64,000 nucleotides of DNA, taken from positions 32,646,501 to 32,710,500 of the forward strand of contig CM066729.1 of NCBI GenBank assembly GCA_033961575.1, given 5' to 3'. Origin of the DNA: Aselliscus stoliczkanus. Taxonomy: Eukaryota > Chordata > Mammalia > Chiroptera > Hipposideridae. A model generated the notes under the pieces. The model ran no database searches. It was not told where the DNA came from and saw nothing but the letters and a program-made list of their open reading frames with translations. The translations under genes and the position numbers were made by a program. This document shows positions 35,111 through 46,099 of this stretch, in pieces. Numbering within the stretch: position 1 is the first letter of the stretch; every line of letters begins with the position of its first letter.

Positions 35111-36215
35111 AGCTTGTTCTTCTTTCTCAAGATTGCATTGGCTATTCGGGGTCTTTTATGGTTGCATACAAATTTTAATTTTTTAAAAAAAAATGTATCT
35201 GAAAAATGCCATTGAAATTTTGATAGGGATCACATTGAATCTGTACGTTGTTCTGAGTAGTATGGTATTTTAACATATTAATTCTTCCCATTCATCTCCA
35301 CATATTGTGAATTTTCAAATTTTATTCATGCTCTAGTTTTATATCATTGTGGTTAGAAAAAATGCTTGAGATTATTTCAATTTTTAAAAATTTATTAAAA
35401 CTTGTTTTGTGTTCTAAGCTGTAATTTAACCTGGAGAATGTTCCATGTGTGCTTTGGAAGAATGTATCTCCTGATGCTGTTGGATGGAATATTCTGTATA
35501 TGTCTGTTAGTTTCATCTGGTTTAACTTGGTTTAATCCTTATTGATTTTCTGTCTAGGTGATTTATTCATTGTTGAAAGTGGAGTATTGTAGTTCCATAA
35601 TATTATTGTATTGCTGTCTATCTGTGCCTTCAGTTCTGTTAATATTTGTTTTAGACATTTAAGTACTTCAATGTTGGAAACATAAATATTTACATTTTTA
35701 TTTGTTCTGGGTGAATTGACCCTTTTATTATTATATAATTACCTTTTTTGTCTTGTTACAGTCTTTGGCTTAAAGTTTGTTTTATATAACTGTAGCTACA
35801 CATGCTGTTGTCCTTTTGCATGGAACTGCTTCTTTTTTTGCTATAGTTCTCAGGGACTTGTGGGTGCAACCAGAGCTGGTTGCTTTTGAGACCCATGCCT
35901 TGAATGGGAGCTTTAAAGTTGGGGTGCTGGTTGTGTGGTCCAAATTCTTTTTTACTCTAGGAGTAGTGGGAGTTAGGGTTTTCTCCTAATTGGATGGCAC
36001 TGTGCCAGGGGTAAGATTTATGGTGAAATTGTGTCTCAGCCATTACTGTCATCTTCAGTTGAGCATTTTTAAGTTGTATGATGTATAGAAGATCTCAGCC
36101 AGTTTCTGAATTTCCTTCAGAGGGAATTACAACATGTGTAGCTGTACTTGAACATTCATAGTGTCTGTGGGTTGAAGAAAATGCATTAGCCTATATCACC
36201 ATCTTAGACTGGATT

Positions 36216-37439
36216 CAGAGTTAAACCTTCCTTTCTGAACTTCGGCTTCTATAAATTATAAATTGAAAGAGTCTGGTCAGAAGTCTTTCATTTAGTTGAA
36301 AGCTTGACTTTTCTTGAGATTTTCAAGTTTTACATTTGGAATATTACAACATTGTAATGTAAGGGTAAAATTAATACAATTCACAGGATATTCAGACTTT
36401 ATCTGCTATTATAGATTTCAAAAGGGAGATGAGAGAAGGTTGACAATAACTTTGAAAAGCATTTATTAGTGCAACATGGAGCGAAAGAAGTCACACAGGA
36501 AAAGTGGAGAATGGTATAATTTCACTGATATGTGGAATATAAAACAGAAAGCAACAAAGGGACAAGACAAACAAAGAAAGAAAATTCATATACATCTATT
36601 AAAGTAGTGTTTACACAGCTCTTTCTTCATGGGAAGTACATCATCACTTCTGGGGTCCTTTTTAAATATAAAACAAGCTATAAAAACACCAAATCCCAGC
36701 ATATCTGTAGTTTCCCATTATTATATTTACATATACAGCTATATATATACACACCTGTATATATAAAATAGTGTCTTGAAAACTTGCAAAACAAGTTTTT
36801 TCCTTTAAGGTTTCTTACAGTAAGATGGAAAGTATTAGTGTACAATATTATGCTCATAAACATTAACATTCACAGTCCATTTGAAAACCATAAAATGAAA
36901 ATATGTGTGTGTTTGTGTTTCTTGAATTTTGAATTGTCTTTGATTTTTCACCCCTTCACCTAATTTCAGTGCTGATCAGCACCATTCTTCTAACATCCTG
37001 GGTACCCCAGTTTTGAGTAATTCATGTTTCTCAAAAAAAAAAAAAAAAAAAAAAAAGATGGTGTGAAGATCTAAAGAGAATAACTGATGAGGTAAATAAA
37101 ACCTAACTCAGTTGAGGAAATTATACGTTTATTTTGTTATAAATTATTGAGCTACATTAAATAATGAGGAGATACTTCAATTCTCAAAGACAACCTTCCT
37201 GCTTCACTTAAGTTAATTTTGATACCAAACCCTTTGGGGGAAAAAAAAAAAGGTTGATTGTACTGATGGACAAGCTCTTTTCCTTAACACTTAGCATCAG
37301 GGTAGAATATACTTTGATTCCAGCTGAGCCAGCTCTCCCTTTATGTTATCTCCGCTTCAAATGCACTTTTTATTGCCTGCTTTGTGACGGTGGAGATAGG
37401 CCATTAACATTTCTCCTTTGCCAGTTGGCACACATGGTA
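36216..37439. other. Mostly unassigned; small L1 3' piece and poly(A) tract
   Basis: Around 36470-36610 the sense strand reads 'aatggtataatttcactgat' and 'atgtggaatataaaacagaa', an L1 3' UTR fragment. A 24-nt A run lies at 37033-37056 and could be the tail of an unidentified retrocopy. No gene is supported. Confidence 0.4.
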
Positions 37440-39440
37440 TTCTTTGTCACTAGAGTAAGCTGAAGTGACACTGGAGGAGGAAGGGATACCTGTTCTTGCT
37501 TCTGGTGTACTTTTCTCACATGGTTCTATAGTATGTGCAGTTTCTCTAGAACCCAGCTCCTACCAAGAAAGCAACTTCTCCAGCATCTGGCTCTTGTAGT
37601 GTGGCAGCCAGCAGTACCCAGCAGGTGGCAGCTTTACAGCTGAGTGCCTCCAGCAGGCACTTCCCACTAATGATAACTCCTGATTCCATCTAAGGTGGTT
37701 TTCCTAGGGTTTCTGAAGGGTGGAAACTCCCTCTGGATGGATTCACTTGGGACTTCAGAGGGTAAATTCCCACCAAGTTCCACCAGCATGGCACATCAGT
37801 GAATTTCCTTCTTTTTAGCGAGCCATGGTCCGCACACTCTTCAATGAGAATGTCATCGTATTCATTGTTTCTTCTATCATTTCCTGTCCTGTATATCACT
37901 GCCTCAGCCAGATCTTCAGCTCATTACAGTTCTTGACCTGTTATTGTGACTCAAACCTTTATTCCTAAAGGTTCTCAGTCCTCAATTCCCTTGCCTTTTT
38001 TGGTTGTTATTGTTTTCCATTAATCTTTACTAATAAGCATGAAAGTATTAAGAGGAACCCCAGAGACTCCTGGATGCCTGACAATCCTTGCCTTCATTGT
38101 CTACTAGCAGCCTAATTCCACTTTTGTAATTAGATCAATTACTGTATCCCTTAGAGCACCTCCTTTTTCTGATTGTTACATGGCACAAAGGGCAGAAAAT
38201 GACCAACTTTCACTCTTAGTGTCCAATTCACTGTAACCATTAAAACATTCCCACCTCAGGAACTTAGCCCCACAAACCAGCAGAGATCAAGTTTGATGAA
38301 ACAGGAAGCAGAAATTCTGCAAGCGTGTTGTTTGGTATAATAGTAAGAGGAGCCACTCCCACTTCTATCTTTTGATTCCCAGACCCATGTATTCTTGGTA
38401 TGGGGAATTGTAACGAATAATGGTTCTAACTCAAAATATACAGCAATTGCATGACATCCCATCTTTTCAGAGTGTTGTCTTCCGATTAGCCCACAACTGA
38501 GCCTTCAGTAAGCAATTCCACCTTTAAGTTAAATATATGGAAATCCACATTGCTGAAGACATACGCAGGCCTGATCCCTCTCACCATGGACAGTATATTC
38601 CTGGACTCACTGAGCAAGCACTGCAGTGGCTGGAGAAAATACTTACATCCGCAGAGCAAGTCATTTTGTCCACCTGATTATTAAAAGCTTTTTCTACTGT
38701 AGATTCCATTTACTGGGTAATCCCAAGGCGCTCAAACATCTTTACATTGTGTGTCCATTCTGAAAGTTCTATACTGATACCTCTTGCCCAGATATCCTTA
38801 ACATTCATCTTTTAAATATGTTCCATCCAACCAGACCATAGCAATTGCCTGATATCACTGTAACTCTGTATTTCCAGTCACCTATTATTGTGGAAGAGAG
38901 ACTGTTCAATCAAGTGACCCCTGCGGGACCCAGTAGCTAGATCTAGGACAGAACAGAGAATGTTTCCAGTAAATCCCTCCAGAGACTGTGTGATCTAACC
39001 CTGCCTTATGCCCCAAGGCATGTTTATTCCTGGAACACACCTTTACTCTGCCCCTGGCAAGAATGTAAGGTGCTTTTCGCTTATCTGGGGTAGGGGAAGC
39101 ACATATCCCCCCTACCCTGTTCTCTGTGACTCATTAGCACCTATCATTCAGTTCGGGGGGAGGGAGGGTATGGAGAGGGTGTTGCAACTACCCAAGACAT
39201 GCCTTTTATTAAGTTCCCTTAATAATTTATTGATGTTATGATGGAGTTGTCATCCTCTTTCTTCAGTATATCTGCTCTGGGAAATCTTACAATCATTTTA
39301 TATGTAGTACACACCAAATGTACTATAGAAAGTTTTGCTCACTGGAAGCATTTTCCATCACCACTGTCCTTCATGGTGACCTCTGAGTCTGTAGTGCTTC
39401 ATCTGTGCTCATAGTATTGGTCATATTTTATCAAAGTAAT
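37440..39440 (-). mobile_element. ERV-L-like (class III ERV) pol relic, antisense
   Basis: Read on the minus strand, 39440 down to 38680 follows, in order, the RNase H to integrase junction of mammalian ERV-L pol. Examples are 'gcactacagactcagagg', 'atgaaggacagtggtgatgg', 'gctatggtctggttggatgg' and 'cttttaataatcaggtggac'. The stretch down to about 38250 continues into integrase-like sequence ('gattcccagacccatgtatt' on the plus strand). Below 38250 similarity is less certain, and 37440-38000 may be pol 3' end or LTR. Frames are broken throughout and no intact protein exists. An extra block interrupts it at about 38895-39300. Confidence 0.7.
38895..39300. other. Unidentified insert within the ERV-L-like pol relic
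   Basis: The pol-like text stops near 38895 and resumes near 39300. The block between has a different feel: G-rich runs ('cggggggagggagggtat'), CpGs and, on the minus strand, two AATAAA-type motifs. A solo LTR or other insertion is possible. I could not find terminal TG/CA with a target duplication, so both limits and identity are inferred. Confidence 0.35.
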
Positions 39441-41085
39441 AGGGACATTCTTTTGGTGAACTTTTGTTGATAGTTTACAATAGATTATAGACATATAATG
39501 GCTTTTTTTCTTCTGCATGATTCTAGCATACCAGCATGACTTACTTATTTTGAAAAGATTAAAACATTGCAATATAATTTTGAGAATCTCTTCTATGAGA
39601 GCCTACATTTATAATACACATATATAGACCCTCCTCCCACAATGTTATACAATCATAGAATAAAGATTATGAAACATATCCTACATTTATTAAATTGGTC
39701 TGGAGATCATCAACTTTGTAAAGGTGCCCATATTATCAAAATTCAAGAGTACAATTGATGAATACATTAATATATTTTATTTTAATTTAAAGAACTCAAA
39801 ATTGTTTTATTAACTTGGGAACATAAAAAAGCTTCCATAGATTAAACCCACATTAGGCTGCAATGTCCACTCATTATATGTACTCAGAATAATTTTAAAA
39901 TATAGGTATTATGGACTTCAGGTATTGATTGTAATACTATGGACACTAGCCTATTAGCTAGATAGCCTCACTTACATTATCATCTAGATTGAAATTTTCC
40001 ATATTTTAAACAATAAAATATATTCATCCTCCATCAACATTTTTCCCAAATAGAAACAAACAAAATAAAAATAAAAACAAACACAAACACAAAAAGTCTT
40101 ATACAAATGATAAAACTGGACCCTAAATTAATTGGCATAAAAGATATCCATCCACTTAATGAAGTACAAACATTTCAAATATATATAATATGATTGAGGG
40201 GCTTCAGCACCCTCAATATAAAATGATTGTGCTTTGAATTCTTAAGCCCTGTGGAGCTCAGGTGTGGAAAATAGATGCCTATCCCTAACAGCCCTTCTAG
40301 TTTCGATTCTAGCTTATTTTTTCTATTGAAAGTGTATTTTGTCGATTTTCAAAGGGATATTTGTATTGACTCTTTTCATTGTCAGAAATATTTAAATGAT
40401 ATTTAATACCTAGTAAAGGAATTTTTACTAGGTAGTATATATTGAACTGAATGCCAGTTTTAAATGTAACAGGACAATTGTGCTAACAATTAGACCATGT
40501 GGGCTATACCTCACAAATCCTGATAAGGAATCAGCAGCCCAACCTCAGGATATCAAGGTGCATGAATGGGTGACCATTATAAGTACAAAGAACAGAACTT
40601 GCCTCAAAGGGTACATTATAGCAAGAAATTCAATTCAGTGGGAAACAAGCAAACAGACACAGACAACAGTTTAGTGGTTATCAGAGGGTAAGGGGAATGG
40701 GGAGGTGGTAAAAAAGGGTAAAGGGGGTCAAATATATGGTGATGGAAGGAGAACTGACTCTAGGTAGTGAATGTACAATGCAATATATAGATGATATATT
40801 ATAGAATTAACACTTGAAACCTATATATTTTTATTAACCAATATCACCATAATAAATTTAATAAAAATTTTTAAAATATTGAAAAAATAGTTACATGGAG
40901 ACCTGAATTTTTAAAGAATTCCAAATAAAGAGAAATACTGGGTTTCTTATTTATTTCAATAAAACCATGAGCTTTTGGTAACACATGGTTGTCAATTGTT
41001 ACCTTTCTCTAGTTTCATTATTTTAAAGGGTTTTGGATTATGTTCCAAAGGACACTCAGCTGATTGATTATTCCCAGGTCAAAAG
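39441..41085. other. AT-rich sequence with one L1 3' piece
   Basis: No gene. L1 3' UTR in sense orientation is visible at about 40640-40875 ('gtttagtggttatcagaggg', 'gaaggagaactgactctagg', 'ttaaccaatatcaccataat'). The rest is unassigned. Confidence 0.5.
40640..40875 (+). mobile_element. L1 3' end, sense
   Basis: 'gtggttatcagagggtaagg', 'ggaaggagaactgactctag', 'cacttgaaacctatatattt' and an A/T-rich tail match the 3' UTR also seen at 61400-61715. 5'-truncated to about 235 bp. Confidence 0.85.
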
Positions 41086-41490
41086 TTGTATTAGTTCATG
41101 CTGCTGTAACAAAATACTGCAGACTAAGTGGTTTAAACACAGGAATTTGTTTTCTCACAGTTCTAGAGGCTGGAAGTCTAAGATGAAGGTGTTGGCAGGT
41201 TTAGTTTCTTCTGAGGCCTCTCGCCTTGGCTTGCAGACAGCTGCCTTCATGCTGTGTCCTTACATAGTCCTTTCTTTGTGGGCAGTTACCCTGGCATCTT
41301 TCCTTTGTGTCCAAATGTCCTCTTCTTATAAGGACACCAAATTATATTGGACTAGGGCTCCCTTTAATGGACTCATTCTAACTTAATCACATTTTCAAAG
41401 AGCCTCTCTTCAAATAGTCACATTCTGTAGTACTTGGAATTAGGGCTTCAATATATGAATTTTGGTGAGAAATAATTCAGGTAATAACAA
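41086..41490 (-). mobile_element. MLT1-type MaLR LTR, antisense
   Basis: It opens on the plus strand with 'tgtattagttcatgctgctg' and 'aagtggtttaaacacaggaa', runs through 'ttctagaggctggaagtcta' and 'cttataaggacaccaaatta', and ends 'ttcaatatatgaattttggt' and 'aggtaataacaaca'. This is the reverse complement of an MLT1-like LTR. It is about 400 bp, near full length, with no internal region beside it. The 117-codon frame at 41033-41386 is an artefact of it. Confidence 0.82.
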
Positions 41491-41813
41491 CAGTGGAAGA
41501 TAAAAGTTCTCTCAGAAGCAAGGCTGCAGGTTGTTCCAGATATAGGGCCCAGATACAGAATTAAGAAAAAGATTCCTGGTGTCATGTCTGAGAAAGAGAG
41601 GAAAGGGAACCCTCACTCTGTAAGCTCCTCTTCCCCATTCCCTTAGGATATTCTTCTTTATAAATTCTTCCTCTATCTGTAAATCTCTCTCCCTGTCAAT
41701 CTAATTACTAACAATTCTTCCCTTCAACGTACTCTTTTCTTTTCTAAATTTTATGCTCCGTATCCATTGATTTTGCTTGCTCAGCACTACAGTTAAAAAA
41801 AAAAAAAATCTGA
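41491..41813. other. Unassigned interval
   Basis: No feature is recognised. It ends in an A run that directly precedes the SINE and may be part of its target site. Confidence 0.4.
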
Positions 41814-41935
41814 GAGCCAGCCGAGTGGTTCAGTTGGTTAAAGCTCGCTCAAGAGTGTGAGCTGAGCTCTGAGCAATAGCAGTTCGATGCTCAGCTTCCA
41901 ACAAGTGGCAGGACGGCTCAGCTAAAAAAAAAAAA
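41814..41935 (+). mobile_element. tRNA-derived SINE (gctcagttggtt type)
   Basis: 'gagccagccgagtggttcag', 'ttggttaaagctcgctcaag', box B-like 'agcagttcgatgctc', then 'ccaacaagtggcaggacggc', 'tcagct' and poly(A). Same family as 10998-11191 and 22048-22185. Confidence 0.9.
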
Positions 41936-43074
41936 TCAGTTTCTGTATATACAAAAACATGTACATTCATTTAATGCAAGGTTTTCTTGTTTTGCTTTTT
42001 TTTTTAATTAGTAAATAGAAAAGATGGCACAGATCCATTATATTTAATTTGCCAAAATTTTAAAAGCTAGATTAGTACATGTTGAGTCAAGTAAATGTTT
42101 CACTTTACTCTGGAATTACAAAGTCTATGAGTTTAGCATCTTGGGTTTTATGTAAATTTTCTTATAGCAGAGTGCCTTAGAGATGATAAACCCTTACATG
42201 TATAGTTCTGGATTTTCCTGGATTACTCATATTTATCCTGTAGAATCTTCCCAGGTTTTAAAAAATGGGAGTCAAGTTAGTGGGATAACCCTGGAAGTAC
42301 AACATCTTATGGTAATCTGTAAAATATTTATGGAGTTCTTAAAAGTACTATTTGTATAGCTTTCAAAGATGTAGTATTGGGTGGTATAGAGAAAAAGATA
42401 CAATGTAAAAACTTAGTTAACCTTTTGTCCTGACAGCAGGTAAAACAGCTAAAAGAAGACAGCCTTTACAAAGCCTTCACTCTATATAAGGGATGATGCT
42501 TACTGAGAGCTTTCCTACTTTCTACCAAATCATTAAGTGAAATTGACCATTGTGTGCAGGCATTCTCCACTGATAATTACTTTAAAACCACTTAGAGGAA
42601 TTATTAACCTTAAGAATTTATTTAGGAATATTTAAAGATGTCTGAACATGCATGCACATAGAATATTAACCACATACATTTTAATGTATACTCTGTTCAA
42701 TATTTGTAAGGTCCAGTCATCAGCACTCTCTTCTTTTAATCTCTGTGATGCCTCCTTTTGGGAGAATCTTCATGGCAAAGTTATATCCTTGTATCAGGTC
42801 TTTTGTCAATTTAAGTATTGACAAAGTTTAACTTTCTGTTTTCATAGTTTAAATTCCTAAAAGAGGAAACCTTTGTCTACCTTGCTAGTCAGAAAAACGT
42901 CAGATTCCCTTATTTCTGTAGAATAGTCCTACATTTTTTGCTGTGACTTGTTCACCTTTATTTACTTAGTTTAAATGATAGGGGTAATTTGGTTGACTTA
43001 GATGTTTATAAGGAAAAGTGATGCTGAGACAGATTCTGAACTCAAAAAACTTTCCTGTTGCATAGAATTTATAA
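41936..43074. other. Sequence without recognised gene
   Basis: AT-rich, without recognised repeat families or meaningful frames. Confidence 0.4.
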
Positions 43075-43084
43075 AAGTGATCCT

Positions 43085-43716
43085 GAATGACTTATTTCAC
43101 TTCACATAATGTTCTCTAGGTCCATTCATATTGTTGCAAATGGTATGATTTCTAAGTCAATCAGAGAAAGACAAATACCATATGATCTCACTTATATGTG
43201 GAATCTAAAGAACTGAATAAACAAGCAATGTAAACAAAATAGTCTTAGAGACACAAAGGAAAAACTGATGAGGGCAAAAGGCAAAATGGGACGGGGGTGG
43301 GCATGAGGGAGAAGGGGAAGGGATGAGGCAACATAAACTGATAACTACAATACTACCACAGGGACAGAAGAGACAGTTTAGGGAATATAATCAATAATGT
43401 TGTAATAATTTTTTTAGGGGATCAGATGGACTCATGTCTTGTTAGGGAGACTACTTCATGGACGGTGTAGTGGCCTGACCACTGCACAGTACATCTGAAG
43501 CTGCCGCTGAATATTATTAGATGTTGACTATAATTTAACACATATATAGTCATGGGAGGCGGAGTATAGTGTGGGGATGGAGTCAATGGAATTGTAATAG
43601 ATATGTATGATATTGGGGGTGGGGGGGACAGTGGATGGGGGAGGGGAGAGTCACTTTGTAAGGGGTGAAAAAGATAACTATTGCATTGTTTTGTGCATCT
43701 GTAACTAATAAAAAAG
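43085..43716 (+). mobile_element. L1 insertion with 5' inversion (twin priming)
   Basis: 43153-43716 is an L1 3' end in sense ('gacaaataccatatgatctc', 'atgtggaatctaaagaac', 'aaaagataactattgcattg', then a short A-rich tail). 43085-43152 is the piece that normally lies just upstream, but inverted ('cttatttcacttcacataat', 'ctctaggtccattcatattg'). The 10-bp duplication 'aagtgatcct' brackets both parts (43075-43084 and 43717-43726), so they arrived in one event. The 3' UTR contains G-rich tracts at 43289-43310 and 43615-43646. Confidence 0.92.
43289..43310 (+). other. G-quadruplex-forming motif in L1 3' UTR
   Basis: Four G runs of at least three separated by loops of 2, 1 and 5 nt ('gggacgggggtgggcatg' then 'aggg') fit the canonical quadruplex pattern. 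L1 3' UTR G-rich tracts are a known feature of the family. Confidence 0.7.
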
Positions 43717-43726
43717 AAGTGATCCT

Positions 43727-44894
43727 AATTTCTGCTTACACTTTTAAACAGCTTGCTGACTGTAGCCTCTCAGCATTCCACAATGTAACAAGTACCTTCT
43801 CTACAATTCCAAAGGGGCAGTGGCTCACAGTAGACACACTGCCAATTCATACCTCTGGTGACATTCCTAGGAAGCAGGACTGTGCTTGATGTTTCCTCCT
43901 ATTCCCAGTCCACTTTTATCAATCCTTTTCAAGAAGAGAGAAATCAATTCTTCTATAAGCTAGTCAAATTAAAGCAACCTATTTTCTTGAAGAGTAAAGT
44001 GCAATCCCTTGAGTTTCCTAGACAAGTATACAAGATGTTTAGAATATTCCATTTCAGTGAAGAAAAATATTTGATCTATTTTGGACAAGTGAAACAGTGT
44101 ATGACTCATAATTTCTAACCACATTAAATTAATGGCTAAAAATTACAGAAATAACATAGCCACATTTGTTTATTTTCCGTTCTAATTATACAAACACTAA
44201 ATATAATAACTAATTTGGAATTCATTGTTTATAAACTCTGCTAACTGTTGGGGCACATAGGGCATTAAATTGATAACTAAAGTTGAGGCACAAAAGTGAA
44301 AAGTATTATTTATATCCAAACAATCAATATTACTCTTTTTATTTGCTAGATGGGCAAAATCATGTATTAAGTAGAGACTCAAGTTATACATTTTGAGGAG
44401 AAGCAGAAATTAAAATTTTTGCCAACTTGAGATGAGATTGAAATGGTGCAAGAGATGGCTACTATTCAGTCTAAGCCTTTCTCTATGGTTTAATATTTGT
44501 GTGTTGTATACTTTGATAACAATAAAAATGAAAGAAACTACAGTACTTAATAATAAAATGTAAAGTGAATATAGGGGATAGATGCTGTAGACATATATAA
44601 TTTTGGAGCAAGTGCAAAGTGCAAGACATATAATTTTGGAGCTGTAGACATATATAATTTTTGGCTTGTCGACTAAAAGATAATATCCACCAAGTATTTT
44701 GTCACCAAAATTATTTAGGAAAAAGGGTTGCATCTCAGTGCTTGCTGACCCAATAAGCCACATGCACACTCTGTCATACATTCCAAGATGGAGGTGTATT
44801 TATACAGAGGAAAAGGAAGTTAGAACCACAGAGTGTTACTCTAAATGTATGAACAAGTTGTAATTGAAAAATATGGTGAATGTTCAAATAAAAA
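43727..44894. other. Sequence without recognised gene
   Basis: No gene. A small internal duplication of 'gctgtagacatatataattt' occurs near 44584 and 44641. The 123-codon minus frame at 44410-44781 spans it and shows no domain. Confidence 0.4.
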
Positions 44895-45365
44895 AAAATG
44901 TATATTACAGTAAAACACATTGCCATTAATCCCTCTCAATATACTCTTCCTCACTTTGAACACACTTATTCCACGGTTCTTGCCCCTTTCTGAAGCAGTG
45001 CTGGAAGTCCTCTTTCATGACTGTCTTCCGGGCCGGCTGAGTGGCGCGGTGGTTAAGCGCTGGCCTGGGAAGCCAGCGGCTCCGGTTCGGTCCCACATAT
45101 GAGGGCCAGTGACACTGCCCTCAAAAAAACACAAAAAACGTTTATTCATGACTGTCTTCAGTTGCGCTGTCCTGGCTGCCTCCCTGTCCTGAATCATTTT
45201 GACTTCGGGGAAGAGCCAGAGGTTGCGCGGTACCAGACCCAGTAAATAAGGTGGATGAGGAAACTCCATAATGTTTTTATTTGACAGAGATTGCTGTATA
45301 CTAGAATTCATGTGTGACACGGAGTGTTGTCATGATGAAAGATGAAGTAAACACACTCTGTGCTC
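44895..45365 (-). mobile_element. Mariner transposase C-terminal relic (DD34D), split by a SINE
   Basis: Read on the minus strand, 'FHHDNTPCHT' (45311-45340) is the second catalytic Asp motif of mariner transposases. 'PPYLLGLVPRNLWLFPEVKM' lies about 45200-45260. The spacing between the motif Asp and the third catalytic position is 34 residues, as in DD34D mariners, but that position is Asn here. At least one frameshift separates the motifs. The frame continues into 'TAQLKTVM', then is cut by the SINE at 45029-45144, and the C-terminal end follows below 45013. The N-terminal half is absent; L1 sequence begins at about 45366. I could not see terminal inverted repeats. Confidence 0.85.
45029..45144 (+). 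mobile_element. Short tRNA-derived SINE within mariner relic
   Basis: 'cgggccggctgagtggcgcg', 'gtggttaagcgctggcctgg', 'cggttcggtcccacatatg', 'agggccagtgacactgcc' and an A-rich tail. A perfect 15-bp duplication 'ttcatgactgtcttc' (45014-45028 and 45145-45159) proves insertion. Retained CpGs and the unmutated duplication make it one of the younger insertions here. The 101-codon minus frame at 45015-45320 fuses transposase with this SINE and is not a gene. Confidence 0.95.
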
Positions 45366-46070
45366 TGCCTATTCATTTCTCCCCCGATCCCATCCCTGGC
45401 ATCCACTGATTTTTTCACTGCCTCTGCAGTTCTGCCTTTTCTAGAGTGTCATATAGTTGGAATCATACAGTATGTAGCCTTTTTAGATTGGCTTCTTTCA
45501 CTTTGTAACATGCATTAATGGGCCCTCCCTGTATTTTCATGGCTTGATAGCTCATTTCTTTTTAGTGCTGAAAAATGGATTGTTGTCGTCATGTACCACA
45601 ATTTATCTGTTCACCTGCTGAAGGTTCTGGCATGTTTCTCAGTTTTGGCAGTTATGAATAAAGCTGGCATAAACAACGATGTGCAGGTTTGTGTGTGATT
45701 GCTGGATTGTATGGTGAGAATATGCTTAATTTTATAAGAAACCACCAAATAGTTTTCCACAGTGGCTGCTGCTTTTGCCATTTCACCAGCAATAAATGAG
45801 AGTTCCTGTTGCTCCACATCTTCACCCATATTTGAAGTTTCCAGTGTTCTGGATTTTGGCAGTTCTGATATGTGTGTAGTGGTATTTCATTGTTTTAATT
45901 TGCATTTAACTGATGACATAAGATGTGGGACATATTTTCATATGCTTATTTACCATTTATATTTCTTTGATGAGATCTCTGTTAAAGTCTGTGGCCCATT
46001 TTTTAATTGGATTGTTGTCTTAGTGTTGAGTTTTAAAGGTTCTTTGTATTGTTGAGTTCTTTAAAAGTTC
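45366..46070 (-). mobile_element. L1 (older L1M) 3' part, antisense
   Basis: 'ctctgcctattcatttctcc', 'tcatatagttggaatcatac', 'catggcttgatagctcattt', 'gttatgaataaagctggc' and 'tttgcatttaactgatgaca' follow an antisense L1M 3' UTR and ORF2 end. It stops near 46070. Confidence 0.85.
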
Positions 46071-46099
46071 TAATCCTAAAGTAAACTATGGACTTTGGG

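Larger units (their letters stand above)
32510..36215 (-). mobile_element. Antisense L1 host copy, split by three insertions
   Basis: From left to right: antisense 3' UTR ('gtgtacaatgtgatgatctg'), 3' ORF2 ('aaaaatgctgcagtgaac', 'aattgggttgtttgcttttt'), central ORF2 ('ctcaacacaatttattgaag', 'gattactatagtattgtaa', 'tgtgttctaagctgtaattt'), and from about 35815 5' UTR-like sequence ending 'atcaccatcttagactgg' near 36210. The 5' end appears to be present, but ORF1 and the first part of ORF2 are missing at about 35815. A SINE (33490-33621), an L1 3' piece (34214-34341) and a larger L1 piece (34411-35110) interrupt it. Confidence 0.85.

Noticed and set aside
44410..44781. 123-codon frame on the minus strand
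   Set aside because: It spans a local duplicated AT-rich segment (repeated 'SKIIYVYS'), has no domain and no codon bias.
45029..45144. tRNA gene-like box A and box B
   Set aside because: The sequence cannot fold as a full tRNA, ends in an A-rich tail and is flanked by target duplications, so it is a SINE. The same applies to the other SINE copies.
45015..45320. 101-codon minus frame containing mariner motifs
   Set aside because: It is a remnant fused by chance to an inserted SINE, lacks the N-terminal half and the first catalytic Asp, and has lost the third catalytic Asp. It is annotated as a relic only.
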